A DNA stretch of 64,000 nucleotides. Source: Solirubrum koreensis (lineage in GTDB: Bacteria; Bacteroidota; Bacteroidia; Cytophagales; Hymenobacteraceae). Shown here piece after piece: positions 16,357 to 25,536 of this stretch. The stretch covers positions 744,001 to 808,000 of the forward strand of contig NZ_BAABHA010000002.1 of the NCBI RefSeq assembly GCF_039541855.1. The letters run 5' to 3'. Each line of letters opens with the position of its first letter. The stretch's first letter is position 1. The notes under the pieces are model-generated. The model was not told the origin of the DNA. It worked only from the letters and a program-made list of their open reading frames with translations, and ran no database searches. The position numbers and the translations under genes are program-made.

Positions 16357-16573
16357 TTTGGCAGGCGCCATAACAACAGACCCAATTGCGCGCTCCAATT
16401 GCCGCCGGTAGAGAGGCCGCCTTTCCTTCGTGCCGATAGTCAACCTAATGGGTCGGATTCAAATAAGGGCATGCTCTTGGCTAACTGCTCCGTACCAAGG
16501 CCAGCCTAGTAGTCGAGCGTACGAAAGTTGTTGGCAAAGGGTCCGGAAATACCTCAGCAGCAATGCCCAGGAC

Positions 16574-16608
16574 AAAAAAAGCGCCCATCTTTTCAGATGG
16601 GCGCTTTT
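16574..16608. terminator. Bidirectional terminator downstream of the lectin gene
   Basis: GCGCCCATCT (16581-16590) pairs with AGATGGGCGC (16595-16604). A-run on the left and T-run on the right make it work on either strand; it ends the minus-strand lectin gene. Confidence 0.8.
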
Positions 16609-16636
16609 GATTTACTGTAGGGAACAAACCCGCAGC

Positions 16637-17509
16637 CTACTGCTGCACGAACTGCGTCTGCTGCACAAAATCACCTTGGTGCAGGCGCACCAAATACAGG
16701 CCGGGAGCAAGGGGCGTATGGTGCAGCTTGAAGGGGTTGCCGCCCACCTGCAGCTCTACCTGCTGGGAGTGAACCGAACGGCCGATCATGTCGACCACTT
16801 CCAGTTTGGCTTCTCCCCGGCGCTTGGCTTCGATCTTCAGGTTCAGGGACTGGCCCGGGGCCAGGGGGCTGGGGTAAGCTTGCAGCCAAACCAGGGCATC
16901 GGCGGCGTTTTTGGTGGCTAGCACGGTCCGCGTCAGCTCCCAGCGCTGGGCGGGCTCGAAGCCGTTGTCGTCCCAGAGGATGATCCGCGCCCCGGGCGCA
17001 GGGCTGGCGAAGCCCACTTCCAGCACCTGGGAAACGCCGCCCGCGTTGGCCGAGTTTTTCAGCGTGAACTTGTAGCGGCCGTTGTTGCCCGGGTCGGTGA
17101 TTAAGAAGCGCTGGGCGTCGTCGTTGGCATTCAGCAGCACGTTTTGCTCCAACTGGGTGCCGGCCACCTTGGCTAGGCCAACGGTTTGTACATACATGGT
17201 GGTGCCCAGGTGCCGCAGCTTATAGGAGCCGTCGGTCTGCCGTTCGAACACAAAGCGCTGCGCATTGATGCCGTTGTCGCCCCACTGGCCGATAGAGGCG
17301 CCGGCGGTTGACGCGTCCAGGTCGACATCCATACACAGTGGCGTACCGGCCGGCACGCCAAAGGCGGCCGCGGAGCCATCGGCTACCGTGCCGTAGCGGG
17401 TTATTTTGTAGGTACCGCCATTGACGATGGCACCCTGCGCATTCGCGAGATGGGAGAAGCCCAGCGAGGCGAATGCAGCCAGCGCACCGAGAAGTACATT
17501 TTTTTTCAT
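16637..17509 (-). CDS. Secreted ricin-type lectin with T9SS sorting domain
   Basis: 290 aa from the ATG at 17509 (MKKNVLLGALAAFASLGFSHLANAQ, a clean signal peptide); the in-frame codon at 17575 lies upstream of the promoter. Residues 30-200 are a RICIN/CBM13-like beta-trefoil with the repeat ends QRFVFERQTDGSYKL, QRFLITDPGNNGRYKF and QRWELT. Residues 205-290 are a type A T9SS C-terminal domain (LQAYPSPLAPGQSLNLKI ... GLYLVRLHQGDFVQQTQFVQQ). There is no catalytic domain. Its promoter carries the locus operator over the -33 element, so it belongs to the arabinan regulon. Probably a carbohydrate-binding surface protein that holds polymer near the cell. Confidence 0.8.
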   Translation of the reverse strand: MKKNVLLGALAAFASLGFSHLANAQGAIVNGGTYKITRYGTVADGSAAAFGVPAGTPLCMDVDLDASTAGASIGQWGDNGINAQRFVFERQTDGSYKLRHLGTTMYVQTVGLAKVAGTQLEQNVLLNANDDAQRFLITDPGNNGRYKFTLKNSANAGGVSQVLEVGFASPAPGARIILWDDNGFEPAQRWELTRTVLATKNAADALVWLQAYPSPLAPGQSLNLKIEAKRRGEAKLEVVDMIGRSVHSQQVELQVGGNPFKLHHTPLAPGLYLVRLHQGDFVQQTQFVQQ

Positions 17510-17602
17510 GGGAGTTCCGGGGTTAAGAAGGTGAGAGTAATTGGGCGCAAGGCTTGCGGGGCAGCACCGGCCCAATGTGGCTCAGTACACCTGAGGCCTA
17601 AG

Positions 17603-17635
17603 CAAATATAGGTAGGGGGTTAGCCATTTTCACAA
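17603..17635 (-). promoter_or_regulatory. Lectin promoter, TTTG-N22-TATATTTG
   Basis: On the minus strand TATATTTG (17603-17610) matches TAnnTTTG exactly, and TTTG of the operator serves as -33 with a 22-base spacer. The repressor site therefore covers the -33 element. Confidence 0.55.
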
Positions 17636-17644
17636 ACGATTGTG
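17631..17644. promoter_or_regulatory. LacI-type operator O3
   Basis: CACAAACGATTGTG, one mismatch from the perfect palindrome; the same variant in reverse orientation is found at 46080-46093. Confidence 0.65.
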
Positions 17645-17938
17645 TTGATTTTTTTTATATTTGCTCACCTTGTTGTTCGCAAGGCAATGCCAATGTGAGC
17701 TTGGCCCTAGCAGAGCCTCGGAATAGAATGGACCTTTAAAGTCAGCATACAGAACACGTTTCCAATGCCTTCCTTTATCTATTACACTTAAAAACAAATA
17801 GTTACTCAAATACAAAATTTGTTTCGGCTCTGACTTTCTTCTTAGTGCTCTATCCACGCAAGACCATAAGTTCCCAGACTTTCAGCTGACCTCCGCGTAT
17901 TCACGGGGCTACTCTGACCTCCGAATTTGAATCATTTG

Positions 17939-17950
17939 CACAATCGTTTA
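17939..17950. promoter_or_regulatory. Possible degenerate operator before GH43
   Basis: CACAATCGTTTA has one good half-site and a weak second half, 17 bases before the ATG of the GH43 gene. Confidence 0.4.
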
Positions 17951-17967
17951 TTTACTTGACCAGCCCG

Positions 17968-18960
17968 ATGAAAGCATTGCTTTGCCTTCTGGCTTTGCTC
18001 GTGGCCGGCTTGGCCGCGCATTGCCAGTCCCCGCCCCTGATACCGGCGCACGACCCGGTGCTTATCCGGCAAAACGGGACGTACTACATGTTCGGCACCG
18101 GCAAGGGTATTACCGTGTGGTCGTCGCGCGACCGGCAAACCTGGAAGCCCGAAAAGCCGGTTTTTGCCAGCGCCCCGGCCTGGGCCGTTCAGGCCGTGCC
18201 GGGCTTTCGCGACAACCACATCTGGGCCCCCGACATTTCTTACCACGACGGGCTGTACTACCTTTTCTACTCCATTTCGGCCTTCGGCAAAAACACCTCC
18301 TGCATCGGGCTGGCCGTGAATAAAACCTTGGATGCCAGCGCGCCGAACTACAAGTGGGAAGACAAAGGCCCCGTCATTCAGTCAGTGCCCGGGCGCGACA
18401 TGTGGAACGCCATCGACCCCAACCTCGTCCGCGACGAGGCCGGAAAGCCCTGGCTCTCGTTCGGCTCGTTCTGGGACGGCATCAAGCTGGTGCAGCTGCG
18501 GGCAGACCTTACCGGCCCAGCCCAGCCCGAGCAGTGGCGCACCCTGGCCCGGCGGCCGCGCAACCCCGCCCTGACCGACTCGCTGCCCGGGGATGGCGCC
18601 ATCGAAGCCCCCTTCATCTTCCGGAAAGGCGGGTACTACTACCTCTTCACCTCGTTCGACTACTGCTGCCGCGGCCCCGAAAGCACCTACAAGATGGTGG
18701 TGGGCCGCGCCAAAAGCCTGACCGGCCCCTACCTCGACCAGGCCGGCAAAAGCCTGGAGCAGGGCGGCGGCACGCTGGTGCTGGAAGGCAACAAAAGCTG
18801 GTTTGGCGTCGGCCACAACTCGGTGTACACCTTCGACAACGCCGACTACCTGGTGTTTCACGGCTACGACGCCACTGACAAAGGCCGCTCCAAGCTGCGC
18901 ATTGAGTCCCTGAGCTGGGACGCGCAGGGCTGGCCGGTGGTAAAGCATGCCGTCAAGTAA
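17968..18960 (+). CDS. GH43 family, probable endo-alpha-1,5-L-arabinanase
   Basis: 330 aa from the ATG at 17968 (MKALLCLLALLVAGLAAHCQ); an upstream TTG at 17956 is less likely. Signal peptide ends near residue 19-20, with Cys19, so a lipoprotein is possible (AAHCQ). GH43 triad: Asp29 (AHDPVL), Asp150 (NAIDPN), Glu213 (AIEAPF). The blocks IWAPDISYHDGLYYLFYS, FGSFWDGIKLVQL and WFGVGHNSVY match bacterial endo-arabinanases of the AbnA type, including the GHN motif near a bound cation. No T9SS tail, unlike the larger GH43 proteins here. Preceded by a degenerate operator and followed by a perfect operator for the next unit. Confidence 0.85.
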   Translation: MKALLCLLALLVAGLAAHCQSPPLIPAHDPVLIRQNGTYYMFGTGKGITVWSSRDRQTWKPEKPVFASAPAWAVQAVPGFRDNHIWAPDISYHDGLYYLFYSISAFGKNTSCIGLAVNKTLDASAPNYKWEDKGPVIQSVPGRDMWNAIDPNLVRDEAGKPWLSFGSFWDGIKLVQLRADLTGPAQPEQWRTLARRPRNPALTDSLPGDGAIEAPFIFRKGGYYYLFTSFDYCCRGPESTYKMVVGRAKSLTGPYLDQAGKSLEQGGGTLVLEGNKSWFGVGHNSVYTFDNADYLVFHGYDATDKGRSKLRIESLSWDAQGWPVVKHAVK

Positions 18961-18985
18961 TAAGCTCTCTTTACATAACTCGAAA

Positions 18986-18999
18986 CACAATCGATTGTG
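18986..18999. promoter_or_regulatory. LacI-type operator O4, perfect palindrome
   Basis: CACAATCGATTGTG, 56 bases before the transketolase start, placing the pentose-phosphate genes under the same regulator. Confidence 0.7.
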
Positions 19000-19055
19000 C
19001 AAACCTTAACACCCAGCCACTCCTTCAAAACCGACTAATACCGAACTGATATTTC

Positions 19056-21104
19056 ATGAGTACTCTCCCTAAATCCATTACCGAGCAGAGCGTAAGCACC
19101 ATCCGGCTGCTGTCGGTCGACATGGTGCAGGCCGCCAACTCCGGCCACCCCGGCCTGCCGTTGGGCGCGGCGCCCATGGCCTATGTGCTGTTCTCACGTT
19201 TCCTGCGCTTCAACCCCCAGGACCCCAACTGGCCCGACCGGGACCGGTTTGTACTCTCGGCCGGGCATGGCTCGGCTTTGCTTTACAGCCTGCTGCACCT
19301 CTATGGCTACGACCTGTCGCTCGACGATCTGAAAGCCTTCCGGCAGCTGCACTCCCGCACGCCGGGCCACCCCGAGGTCAACATCACGCCCGGCGTGGAG
19401 GTAACCACCGGCCCGCTGGGGCAGGGCTTCGCCAACGGCGTGGGCATGGCCATGGCCGAGGCGCACCTGGCCGCCGTGTACAACCAGCCCGGCCTGGAGC
19501 TGGTGAACCACTACACCTACGCCATCGTGAGCGACGGCGACCTGATGGAAGGCATTGCCGCCGAAGCCGCCTCGCTGGCCGGCCACCTCAAGCTGGGCAA
19601 GCTCATCTACCTCTACGACGACAACGACATCTGCCTGGACGGGCCCACCAGCCTTTCCTACACCGAGGACGCGCTGGCCCGGTTCGACGCCTACGGCTGG
19701 CACACCCAGCGCGTGGCCGACGGCAACGACCTCGACGCCATCGAGGCGGCCATCCGAGCCGCGCAGCAGGACGAGCGACCCTCGCTGATTTCCATCAAAA
19801 CCATTATCGGCTACGGCAGCCCGCAGGAAGGCACCAGCAAGGTGCACGGCTCGCCGCTGGGCCCCGACAACCTGAGAAAAGCCAAGGAGTTTTTCGGCTT
19901 CGACCCCGAAGCCACCTTTGTGGTGCCCGCCGAGGTGCGCGCGCACCTGACCGAAGCCGGGCAGCGCGGGGCGGCCATCCAGGCCGAGTGGCAGCGGCAA
20001 ACCGAGGCGTACCAGCAGAAGCATCCGGCAGCGTGGGAACTGTTCGATGCTTCGTTCGCGGGGGACCTGCCCGCCGGCTGGGACGCCTCATTGCCGGTCT
20101 TTACGCCCGCCGACGGCGCCCTGGCCACCCGCCAAGCCTCGGGCAAGGCGCTGAACGCGCTCAAGCAGAGCGTGCCCTTCCTGTTCGGTGGCTCGGCCGA
20201 CCTGGCCAGCTCGAACGAGATGCCGACCAGCGGCGCGGTGAGCTTCCAGCCCGGCAGCTACCAGCACAGCAACATCTGGTTTGGGGTGCGCGAGCACGCC
20301 ATGGGCGCCGCCATGAATGGCATGGCCCGGCACGGCGGCGTGCGCACCTACGGCGGCACCTTCCTTACTTTCTCCGACTACATGCGCGGCGCCATCCGAC
20401 TCACGGCGCTTTCGGAGTCGGCCGCGACGTTCGTGTTCACCCACGACAGCATCGGGCTGGGCGAGGACGGCCCCACCCACCAGCCGGTGGAGCACGTGGC
20501 GGCCTTGCGCACCATTCCCAACATCGTGGTGATACGGCCGGCCGACGCCAACGAAACCGTGGAAGCCTGGCGCGTGGCAATGAGCACGCCCAAGTCGCCG
20601 GTGGTGCTGATTCTCTCGCGCCAGAGGCTGCCGGTGCTCGACCAGGCCAGGTACGGCCCGGCCCGCGAGGGCGTGGCCCGGGGCGCCTACATTCTGAGCG
20701 AGGCCGAGGGCGGCCAGCCGGAGCTGCTGCTGCTGGCTACGGGCTCGGAAGTGGCGCTGGCCATGGAGGCCCAACAGAAGCTGCAGGCCGAAGGCGTGGC
20801 TACCCGGGTGGTTAGCATGCCGTCGTGGGAGCTGTTTGAAAAGCAGCCCAAAATCTACCAGCAGCTGGTGCTGCCGCCGGCCGTGCGCAAGCGCGTGGCC
20901 ATTGAGGCCGGCTCGCCGATGGGCTGGCACAAATACGCCACCGACGAGGGCGCGGTCATCGCCATCAGCCGCTTCGGCGAGTCGGGCCCCGGCGAGGAAG
21001 TAATGGCCCTGTTTGGCTTCTCGGTGGAGAATGTGGTGCGGCAGGCCCGGCTGGTGCTCGAAGGCGAGCCCGCCGAGACTGAGGCCAAAGAGGTACTGCC
21101 TTAA
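19056..21104 (+). CDS. tkt: Transketolase
   Basis: 682 aa, full length for bacterial transketolase; cytoplasmic. Thiamine diphosphate motif VSDGDLMEGIAAEAASLAGHLKLGKLIYLYDDNDI (about 153-190, GDG...N). Conserved substrate-binding blocks: NSGHPGLPLGAAPM, HTP-type SRTPGHPEVNITPGVEVTTGPLGQGFANGVGMA, GGSADLASSNEM, WFGVREHAMGAAMNGMA, HDSIGLGEDGPTHQP. Transfers two-carbon units from xylulose 5-phosphate, the end product of AraABD, to ribose 5-phosphate or erythrose 4-phosphate. It is probably a locus-dedicated copy, since housekeeping tkt would normally lie elsewhere. Followed by transaldolase after 33 bases. Confidence 0.95.
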   Translation: MSTLPKSITEQSVSTIRLLSVDMVQAANSGHPGLPLGAAPMAYVLFSRFLRFNPQDPNWPDRDRFVLSAGHGSALLYSLLHLYGYDLSLDDLKAFRQLHSRTPGHPEVNITPGVEVTTGPLGQGFANGVGMAMAEAHLAAVYNQPGLELVNHYTYAIVSDGDLMEGIAAEAASLAGHLKLGKLIYLYDDNDICLDGPTSLSYTEDALARFDAYGWHTQRVADGNDLDAIEAAIRAAQQDERPSLISIKTIIGYGSPQEGTSKVHGSPLGPDNLRKAKEFFGFDPEATFVVPAEVRAHLTEAGQRGAAIQAEWQRQTEAYQQKHPAAWELFDASFAGDLPAGWDASLPVFTPADGALATRQASGKALNALKQSVPFLFGGSADLASSNEMPTSGAVSFQPGSYQHSNIWFGVREHAMGAAMNGMARHGGVRTYGGTFLTFSDYMRGAIRLTALSESAATFVFTHDSIGLGEDGPTHQPVEHVAALRTIPNIVVIRPADANETVEAWRVAMSTPKSPVVLILSRQRLPVLDQARYGPAREGVARGAYILSEAEGGQPELLLLATGSEVALAMEAQQKLQAEGVATRVVSMPSWELFEKQPKIYQQLVLPPAVRKRVAIEAGSPMGWHKYATDEGAVIAISRFGESGPGEEVMALFGFSVENVVRQARLVLEGEPAETEAKEVLP

Positions 21105-21137
21105 CCTGCTTTTCTTCTCCCTATTTCAGCTAACAGC

Positions 21138-22280
21138 ATGACTTCGAACACCAATCCCCTGGTTGCCATCCATAGCTTCGGCCAGAGTATCTGGCTCGAC
21201 TACATCCGCCGCAACATCCTGCACAACGGCGAGCTGCAGCGCCTTATCGACGAAGACGGGCTGCGGGGCGTGACGTCCAACCCGGCCATCTTTGAAAAGG
21301 CCATTGCCGGCAGCAGCGACTACGCGGCCGACATCGAGCAGCTAGCAGCCCGGGGCCTGAGCGCCGGACAGATTTACGCCGAGCTGGCCGTGGCCGACGT
21401 GCAGCGGGCCTGCGACCTGCTGCGGCCCCTCCACGACCGGCCCGACAGCGGCGGCGACGGCTACGTGAGCCTGGAAGTGTCGCCTGAGCTGATTGACGAC
21501 ACCGCCGGCACCGTGGCCGAGGGCCTGCACTACTGGCAGGCCGTGAACCGGCCCAACGTGATGATTAAGGTGCCCGCCACGCTGGCCGGCCTGCCCGCCA
21601 TCCGCCAGCTGATTGCCGCGGGGGTGAACGTGAACGTGACGCTGATTTTCAGCGTGGCGCGCTACCGGGCCGTGGCCGAAGCCTTCCTGGCCGGCCTCGA
21701 AGACCGGGTGCGGGCCGGGCAGCCGGTGCAGCGCCTCGACTCGGTGGCCAGCTTTTTCCTGAGCCGCATCGACGTGCTGCTGGACCCGCAGCTGGAGAAG
21801 CTGGCCGAGGCGGGCGGCCGCCTGGGCGCGCTGGCGCAGTCGGTGGTGGGCGAGGTAGCCATTGCCAGCGCCCGCCAGGCCTACACCGAGTACCAGCAGA
21901 TTTTCCAGGGGCCGCGCTGGGCGGCGCTGCAGGCGCAGGGCGCCCGGCCGCAGCGGCTGCTCTGGGCCAGCACCGGCAACAAGAACCCCAAGTACGACGA
22001 CCTGAAGTACGTGGAGGCCCTCATCGGCCCCGACACGGTGAACACCATCCCGGTAGAAACCCTGGATTTGTACCGCGCCAAAGGCCAGCCCGCCGCCCGC
22101 CTCAGCGACGCCGATGGGGCCAGCACGCTGGCCCGCCTGCCCGAGCTGGGCCTCGACCTGGAAGCCCTGACCCGGCAGCTGGAGCGCGAGGGCGCCCGGA
22201 AGTTCACCGAGCCCTTCGGCAAGCTGCTGGATGTGCTGGAGCAGCAGCGCCAAAAGGCCCTGGCTGCTGCCGCCCACTAA
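21138..22280 (+). CDS. tal: Transaldolase, long (about 380 aa) subfamily
   Basis: 380 aa. GVTSNPAIFEKAI (46-58) and the Schiff-base lysine in PNVMIKVPAT (about 141), followed by INVTLIFS-type strand (VNVNVTLIFSVARYRAVAEAFLAGLEDR) and SVASFFLSRID. Length and block order match the mycobacterial/plant-type transaldolase, longer than E. coli TalB. Moves dihydroxyacetone units between sedoheptulose 7-phosphate and glyceraldehyde 3-phosphate. With transketolase it completes non-oxidative disposal of pentose phosphates made from arabinose. Cytoplasmic. Confidence 0.93.
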   Translation: MTSNTNPLVAIHSFGQSIWLDYIRRNILHNGELQRLIDEDGLRGVTSNPAIFEKAIAGSSDYAADIEQLAARGLSAGQIYAELAVADVQRACDLLRPLHDRPDSGGDGYVSLEVSPELIDDTAGTVAEGLHYWQAVNRPNVMIKVPATLAGLPAIRQLIAAGVNVNVTLIFSVARYRAVAEAFLAGLEDRVRAGQPVQRLDSVASFFLSRIDVLLDPQLEKLAEAGGRLGALAQSVVGEVAIASARQAYTEYQQIFQGPRWAALQAQGARPQRLLWASTGNKNPKYDDLKYVEALIGPDTVNTIPVETLDLYRAKGQPAARLSDADGASTLARLPELGLDLEALTRQLEREGARKFTEPFGKLLDVLEQQRQKALAAAAH

Positions 22281-22310
22281 GAGCCTATCCAAATAGGATG
22301 AAGAAAGAAC

Positions 22311-22342
22311 GGTCATGCTGAACGCAGTGAAGCATCTCTACC
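22311..22342 (+). repeat. Partial copy of the GTCATGCTGA repeat family
   Basis: GGTCATGCTGAACGCAGTGA then AGCATCTCTACC; matches the left part of the elements at 32774-32878 and 36967-37091. The right half is missing. Confidence 0.55.
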
Positions 22343-22363
22343 GCTTCGGTGAACGGCCCTAAC

Positions 22364-22395
22364 GGCCCAGGCCGGCTTTCCGGCCGGCCTGGGCC
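22364..22395 (+). terminator. GC-rich hairpin after transaldolase
   Basis: GGCCCAGGCCGG pairs with CCGGCCTGGGCC (12 bp, loop 8). No T-run, so termination is possible but not certain. Confidence 0.4.
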
Positions 22396-22442
22396 TCAGC
22401 CGGCACTTACTACTCATTTCCCTATTTCAAAATCCCACCATT

Positions 22443-25346
22443 ATGACGCACGCTTTACTTTCTTCCAGCTTCTCATTCTCCCGGGCGGCCCGCGCCTGGG
22501 TTAGCGCCCTGTGCTTGCTGCTGGGCCTGCTGGCCGCCCGGCCGGCCTGCGCGCTGCAGGGTGCCAGCGGCAGCCACGACCCCAGCAGCCTTATCAAGGA
22601 CGGCAACAAGTACTGGATGTTTACCACCGGCGACGGCATTTACGCGGCTTACTCCACCGACCTGATTAACTGGACGCCCGGGCCGCAGACCATTTTCCCC
22701 ATCGGCACCTGGCCGTCGTGGATTAACACCTACGTGCCGGATTTCGCGGGTACGTTCTGGGCGCCGGAATGCTTTTTCATGAACGGGCAGTACTACCTGT
22801 ACTACTCCTGCTCCACGTTCGGCTCGCCGCGCTCGGTTATTGGCCTGGCCACCTCCCCTACCCTCGACCCCACGGCGCCCAACTACAAGTGGACCGACCG
22901 CGGCATGGTGGTGTCGTCGACGACCAGCAGCAACGTTAACGCCATCGACCCGGCCCTGCTCAAGGATAGCGACGGCAAGGTGTACCTGTACTACGGCTCG
23001 TTTAACGGCGGCCTGGGTGTGGTGGAGCTCAACCCGCTCACGGGCCTGCGCAAGGTGGCCAACGCCGCCCCGACCCGCGTGGCCGGCAACACCACCAGCG
23101 GCACCCGCGACTGGGAAGCACCCTTCGTGGTCAAGGAAAACGGCTTTTACTACTTCTTCGTCAACCGCGGCGCCTGCTGCCAGGGCAGCAACAGCACCTA
23201 CAAGATTGTGGTAGGCCGGGGCACCAGCCCGCTGGGCCCCTTCCTGGACCGGAATGGCATGGCGCTGACGGCTACCAACACCCAGGCCACGGCGGCCGGC
23301 TTCAGTGGGGTGGGCACGCTGGTGCTGGGCAGCGCGGGCCGCTACGTCGGGCCCGGGCACTTCGGCCTGCTGCGCGACAACGGCGTGCCCCTGGTGTCGA
23401 TGCACTACTACGACAACACGGCCAACGGCGCCGCCAAGCTCGACATCGCCACGCTGCGCTACGACGCCGCCAGCTGGCCCATTATCAGCCGCGACTGGCT
23501 GGCGGCGGGCCGCTACAAAATCACCAACCAGAACAGCGGCCTTTCCTGGGACTCGTGGGGCTGCACGGCCAATGCCGGCGAAACCATTGCCCAGGGCAGC
23601 TGGGCCAACCTGACCTGCCAGAAGTGGGACCTCACGCCCCTGGGCAACGGCTTCTACAAAGTAGCCAACGCGCTGAACGCAAACCGCGTGGCCGACCTGG
23701 CTTTCTGCACCAACGCCAACGGCACCACCCTCGGCATCTGGGACTGGCTTAACAACGACTGCCAGAAAATAAAGGTGGAGCGGGCTGCCGACGGCACGTT
23801 TTCGCTGAGCCCGGCCGCCGCGCTGAACCGCGTGATTGAGGTGCCCGCCGCCTCCACCACGGCCGGGGTGCAGCTGGCCATCTGGGACTACACGGGCAGC
23901 TCCTGCCAGAAATGGGGCATCGAAACCGCCCCCAACACCTGGACCGGGGCCGCCTCCACCAGCTGGCACGACGCGGCCAACTGGAGCGCCGGCGCCGTGC
24001 CCGGCCCGGCCGACAACGCCTACATCCCGGCCGTAGCCAACCGGCCGGCGCTGACTTCGGGCCAGGCGCTGGCCAACAACCTCACCATTGCCCCGGGCTC
24101 GGCCTTCACCCTCAATGCCCCGGCTACCCTGCAGCTAGGCGGCAACTGGACCAACAACGGTGCTGCCACGCTCAACGGGCCGGCCAGCTTTACCGGCGCG
24201 GCCACCCAGCTTATCGGCGGGAGCGCGCCGGCCAGCTTCGCCGCCTTCACCGTGAATAAGCCCAGCGGCACCGTGCTGCTGAACCGCGACCTGGCCATCA
24301 GCTCGGCGCTGACCCTGAGTGGCGGCACCCTCACCACGGGCGCTTACACCGTGGGGATGGGCAGCCAAGCTTCCATTAGCGAAACCGACCAGAGCTACGT
24401 GCTGGGCAACGTGGAAGCCACCCGCCTGCTCGGTACGGCTGGAGTCGGAAGCACCTTTGGGGGCCTGGGCCTCACCCTAACACCCCAGGGCAGCAGCCTG
24501 CCTGGCAGCACCACCGTGCGCCGCGTAACCGGCACGCTGCCCACCGGCGTGCGCGGCAGCCAGGGCATTGCCCGCTACTTCAGCGTGCAAGCCGCCAACA
24601 ACACCAACCTCAATGTGGACCTAGTTTTCAGCTATTTCGACCACGAGCTGCAGGGAATTGAGTCGACCAGCCTAGCTTTGTTTAAGGCCGCCAGCAGCCC
24701 GACCGGGCCCTGGATAAACCAACAGCCAGTGGTGTTGGGCGCCGGCTCGGTAAGCCGCAACGGCCTCGCCGGACTGGGCTTGTTCACCCTCGGCAGCACG
24801 CAGGCCCCGCTGCCCGTGGAGCTGACCGCCTTCACCGCGGCCCTCGCCCACCCGGGCAGCGTGCAGCTAACCTGGGCCACGGCCTACGAAAAAAACAACG
24901 CCGGCTTTACAGTGGAGCGCAGCCCGGACGGCAACGCTTTTCAACCCATTGCAACCGTGGCCGGGGCCGGCGAAAGCCAGCGCCTCCGCCACTACAGCCT
25001 GCTCGATAGCCAGCTGCCGGCCCACGCCACCGTGCTGTATTACCGTCTGCGGCAGGCCGACCTAGACGGTTCGGTGTCCTACTCCCCCGTGCGTGCCGTA
25101 CCCTTGGAAGCTGCGCCGGCCGCTTTATTGGCTTACCCCAACCCGGCCCGTGCCGCGGTGACCGTGCGCCTTACCCGGTCTGAATGGGGCGCGGCACTGC
25201 AGCTTCTCGACAACCTAGGCCGGGTGGTGCATATCCAGCCGGCCCCTGCCCCCGGTGAGGAGGCACAATTGCCGCTGAAAAACCTTCCGGCGGGCTTCTA
25301 CGTGCTGCGTTGCGGAGCCCTTACGCAGCGGCTGGCGGTGGAATAA
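22443..25346 (+). CDS. Multi-domain GH43 arabinanase with ricin-type lectin and T9SS tail
   Basis: 967 aa. Signal peptide ends near ARPACALQG (about 35-38). GH43 domain about 40-350: Asp46 (SHDPSS), Asp169 (NAIDPA), Glu225 (RDWEAPF). RICIN/CBM13 beta-trefoil about 352-500, with QKWDLTPLGNGFYKV, QKIKVERAADGTFSL and QKWGIE repeats. Then a beta-rich linker of the kind found in cell-wall adhesins (WTGAASTSWHDAANWSAGAVPGPADNAYIP), an Ig-like segment (PVELTAFTAAL...WATAYEKNNAGFTVERS) and a T9SS sorting domain (LLAYPNPARAAVTVRL...GFYVLRCGALTQRLAVE). So it is an extracellular or surface enzyme that binds and cuts polymeric arabinan. Paralogue of 38346-40007. Confidence 0.9.
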   Translation: MTHALLSSSFSFSRAARAWVSALCLLLGLLAARPACALQGASGSHDPSSLIKDGNKYWMFTTGDGIYAAYSTDLINWTPGPQTIFPIGTWPSWINTYVPDFAGTFWAPECFFMNGQYYLYYSCSTFGSPRSVIGLATSPTLDPTAPNYKWTDRGMVVSSTTSSNVNAIDPALLKDSDGKVYLYYGSFNGGLGVVELNPLTGLRKVANAAPTRVAGNTTSGTRDWEAPFVVKENGFYYFFVNRGACCQGSNSTYKIVVGRGTSPLGPFLDRNGMALTATNTQATAAGFSGVGTLVLGSAGRYVGPGHFGLLRDNGVPLVSMHYYDNTANGAAKLDIATLRYDAASWPIISRDWLAAGRYKITNQNSGLSWDSWGCTANAGETIAQGSWANLTCQKWDLTPLGNGFYKVANALNANRVADLAFCTNANGTTLGIWDWLNNDCQKIKVERAADGTFSLSPAAALNRVIEVPAASTTAGVQLAIWDYTGSSCQKWGIETAPNTWTGAASTSWHDAANWSAGAVPGPADNAYIPAVANRPALTSGQALANNLTIAPGSAFTLNAPATLQLGGNWTNNGAATLNGPASFTGAATQLIGGSAPASFAAFTVNKPSGTVLLNRDLAISSALTLSGGTLTTGAYTVGMGSQASISETDQSYVLGNVEATRLLGTAGVGSTFGGLGLTLTPQGSSLPGSTTVRRVTGTLPTGVRGSQGIARYFSVQAANNTNLNVDLVFSYFDHELQGIESTSLALFKAASSPTGPWINQQPVVLGAGSVSRNGLAGLGLFTLGSTQAPLPVELTAFTAALAHPGSVQLTWATAYEKNNAGFTVERSPDGNAFQPIATVAGAGESQRLRHYSLLDSQLPAHATVLYYRLRQADLDGSVSYSPVRAVPLEAAPAALLAYPNPARAAVTVRLTRSEWGAALQLLDNLGRVVHIQPAPAPGEEAQLPLKNLPAGFYVLRCGALTQRLAVE

Positions 25347-25499
25347 TCCCTTGATTCATCAACCAAAAAAGCGTCAGGACGGGCTAATCGAAGTCCAGAA
25401 GCAACTGAACCGAATAAAAGAGTGTGGGAATTTGCTGAAGCGCCCCTCCTGCAGCTGCGGCTCAACGGCCGGGCAAGTTCTTGCTGACGCTTTATGTAA

Positions 25500-25530
25500 C
25501 GGGCCCGGTCGTATCCCACGGCCGGGCCCG
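25500..25530 (+). terminator. GC hairpin between GH43 and MFS genes
   Basis: CGGGCCCGG (25500-25508) pairs with CCGGGCCCG (25522-25530). No T-run; may be a weak terminator or attenuator before the transporter. Confidence 0.35.
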
Positions 25531-25536
25531 CCGCTT

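Larger units (their letters stand above)
16259..16636. other. Intergenic region with two terminators
   Basis: 378 bases between convergent GH43 and lectin genes. Strong hairpins at 16324-16356 and 16574-16608; the 200 bases between them show no coding or promoter signal. Confidence 0.5.
17510..17967. other. Divergent intergenic region, lectin and endo-arabinanase
   Basis: 458 bases, AT-rich in the middle. Contains the lectin promoter and operator (17603-17644), a TATATTTG box on the plus strand (17656-17663) without a convincing -33, and a half operator (17939-17950). A minus-strand open frame at 17630-17857 has no coding character. Confidence 0.5.
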
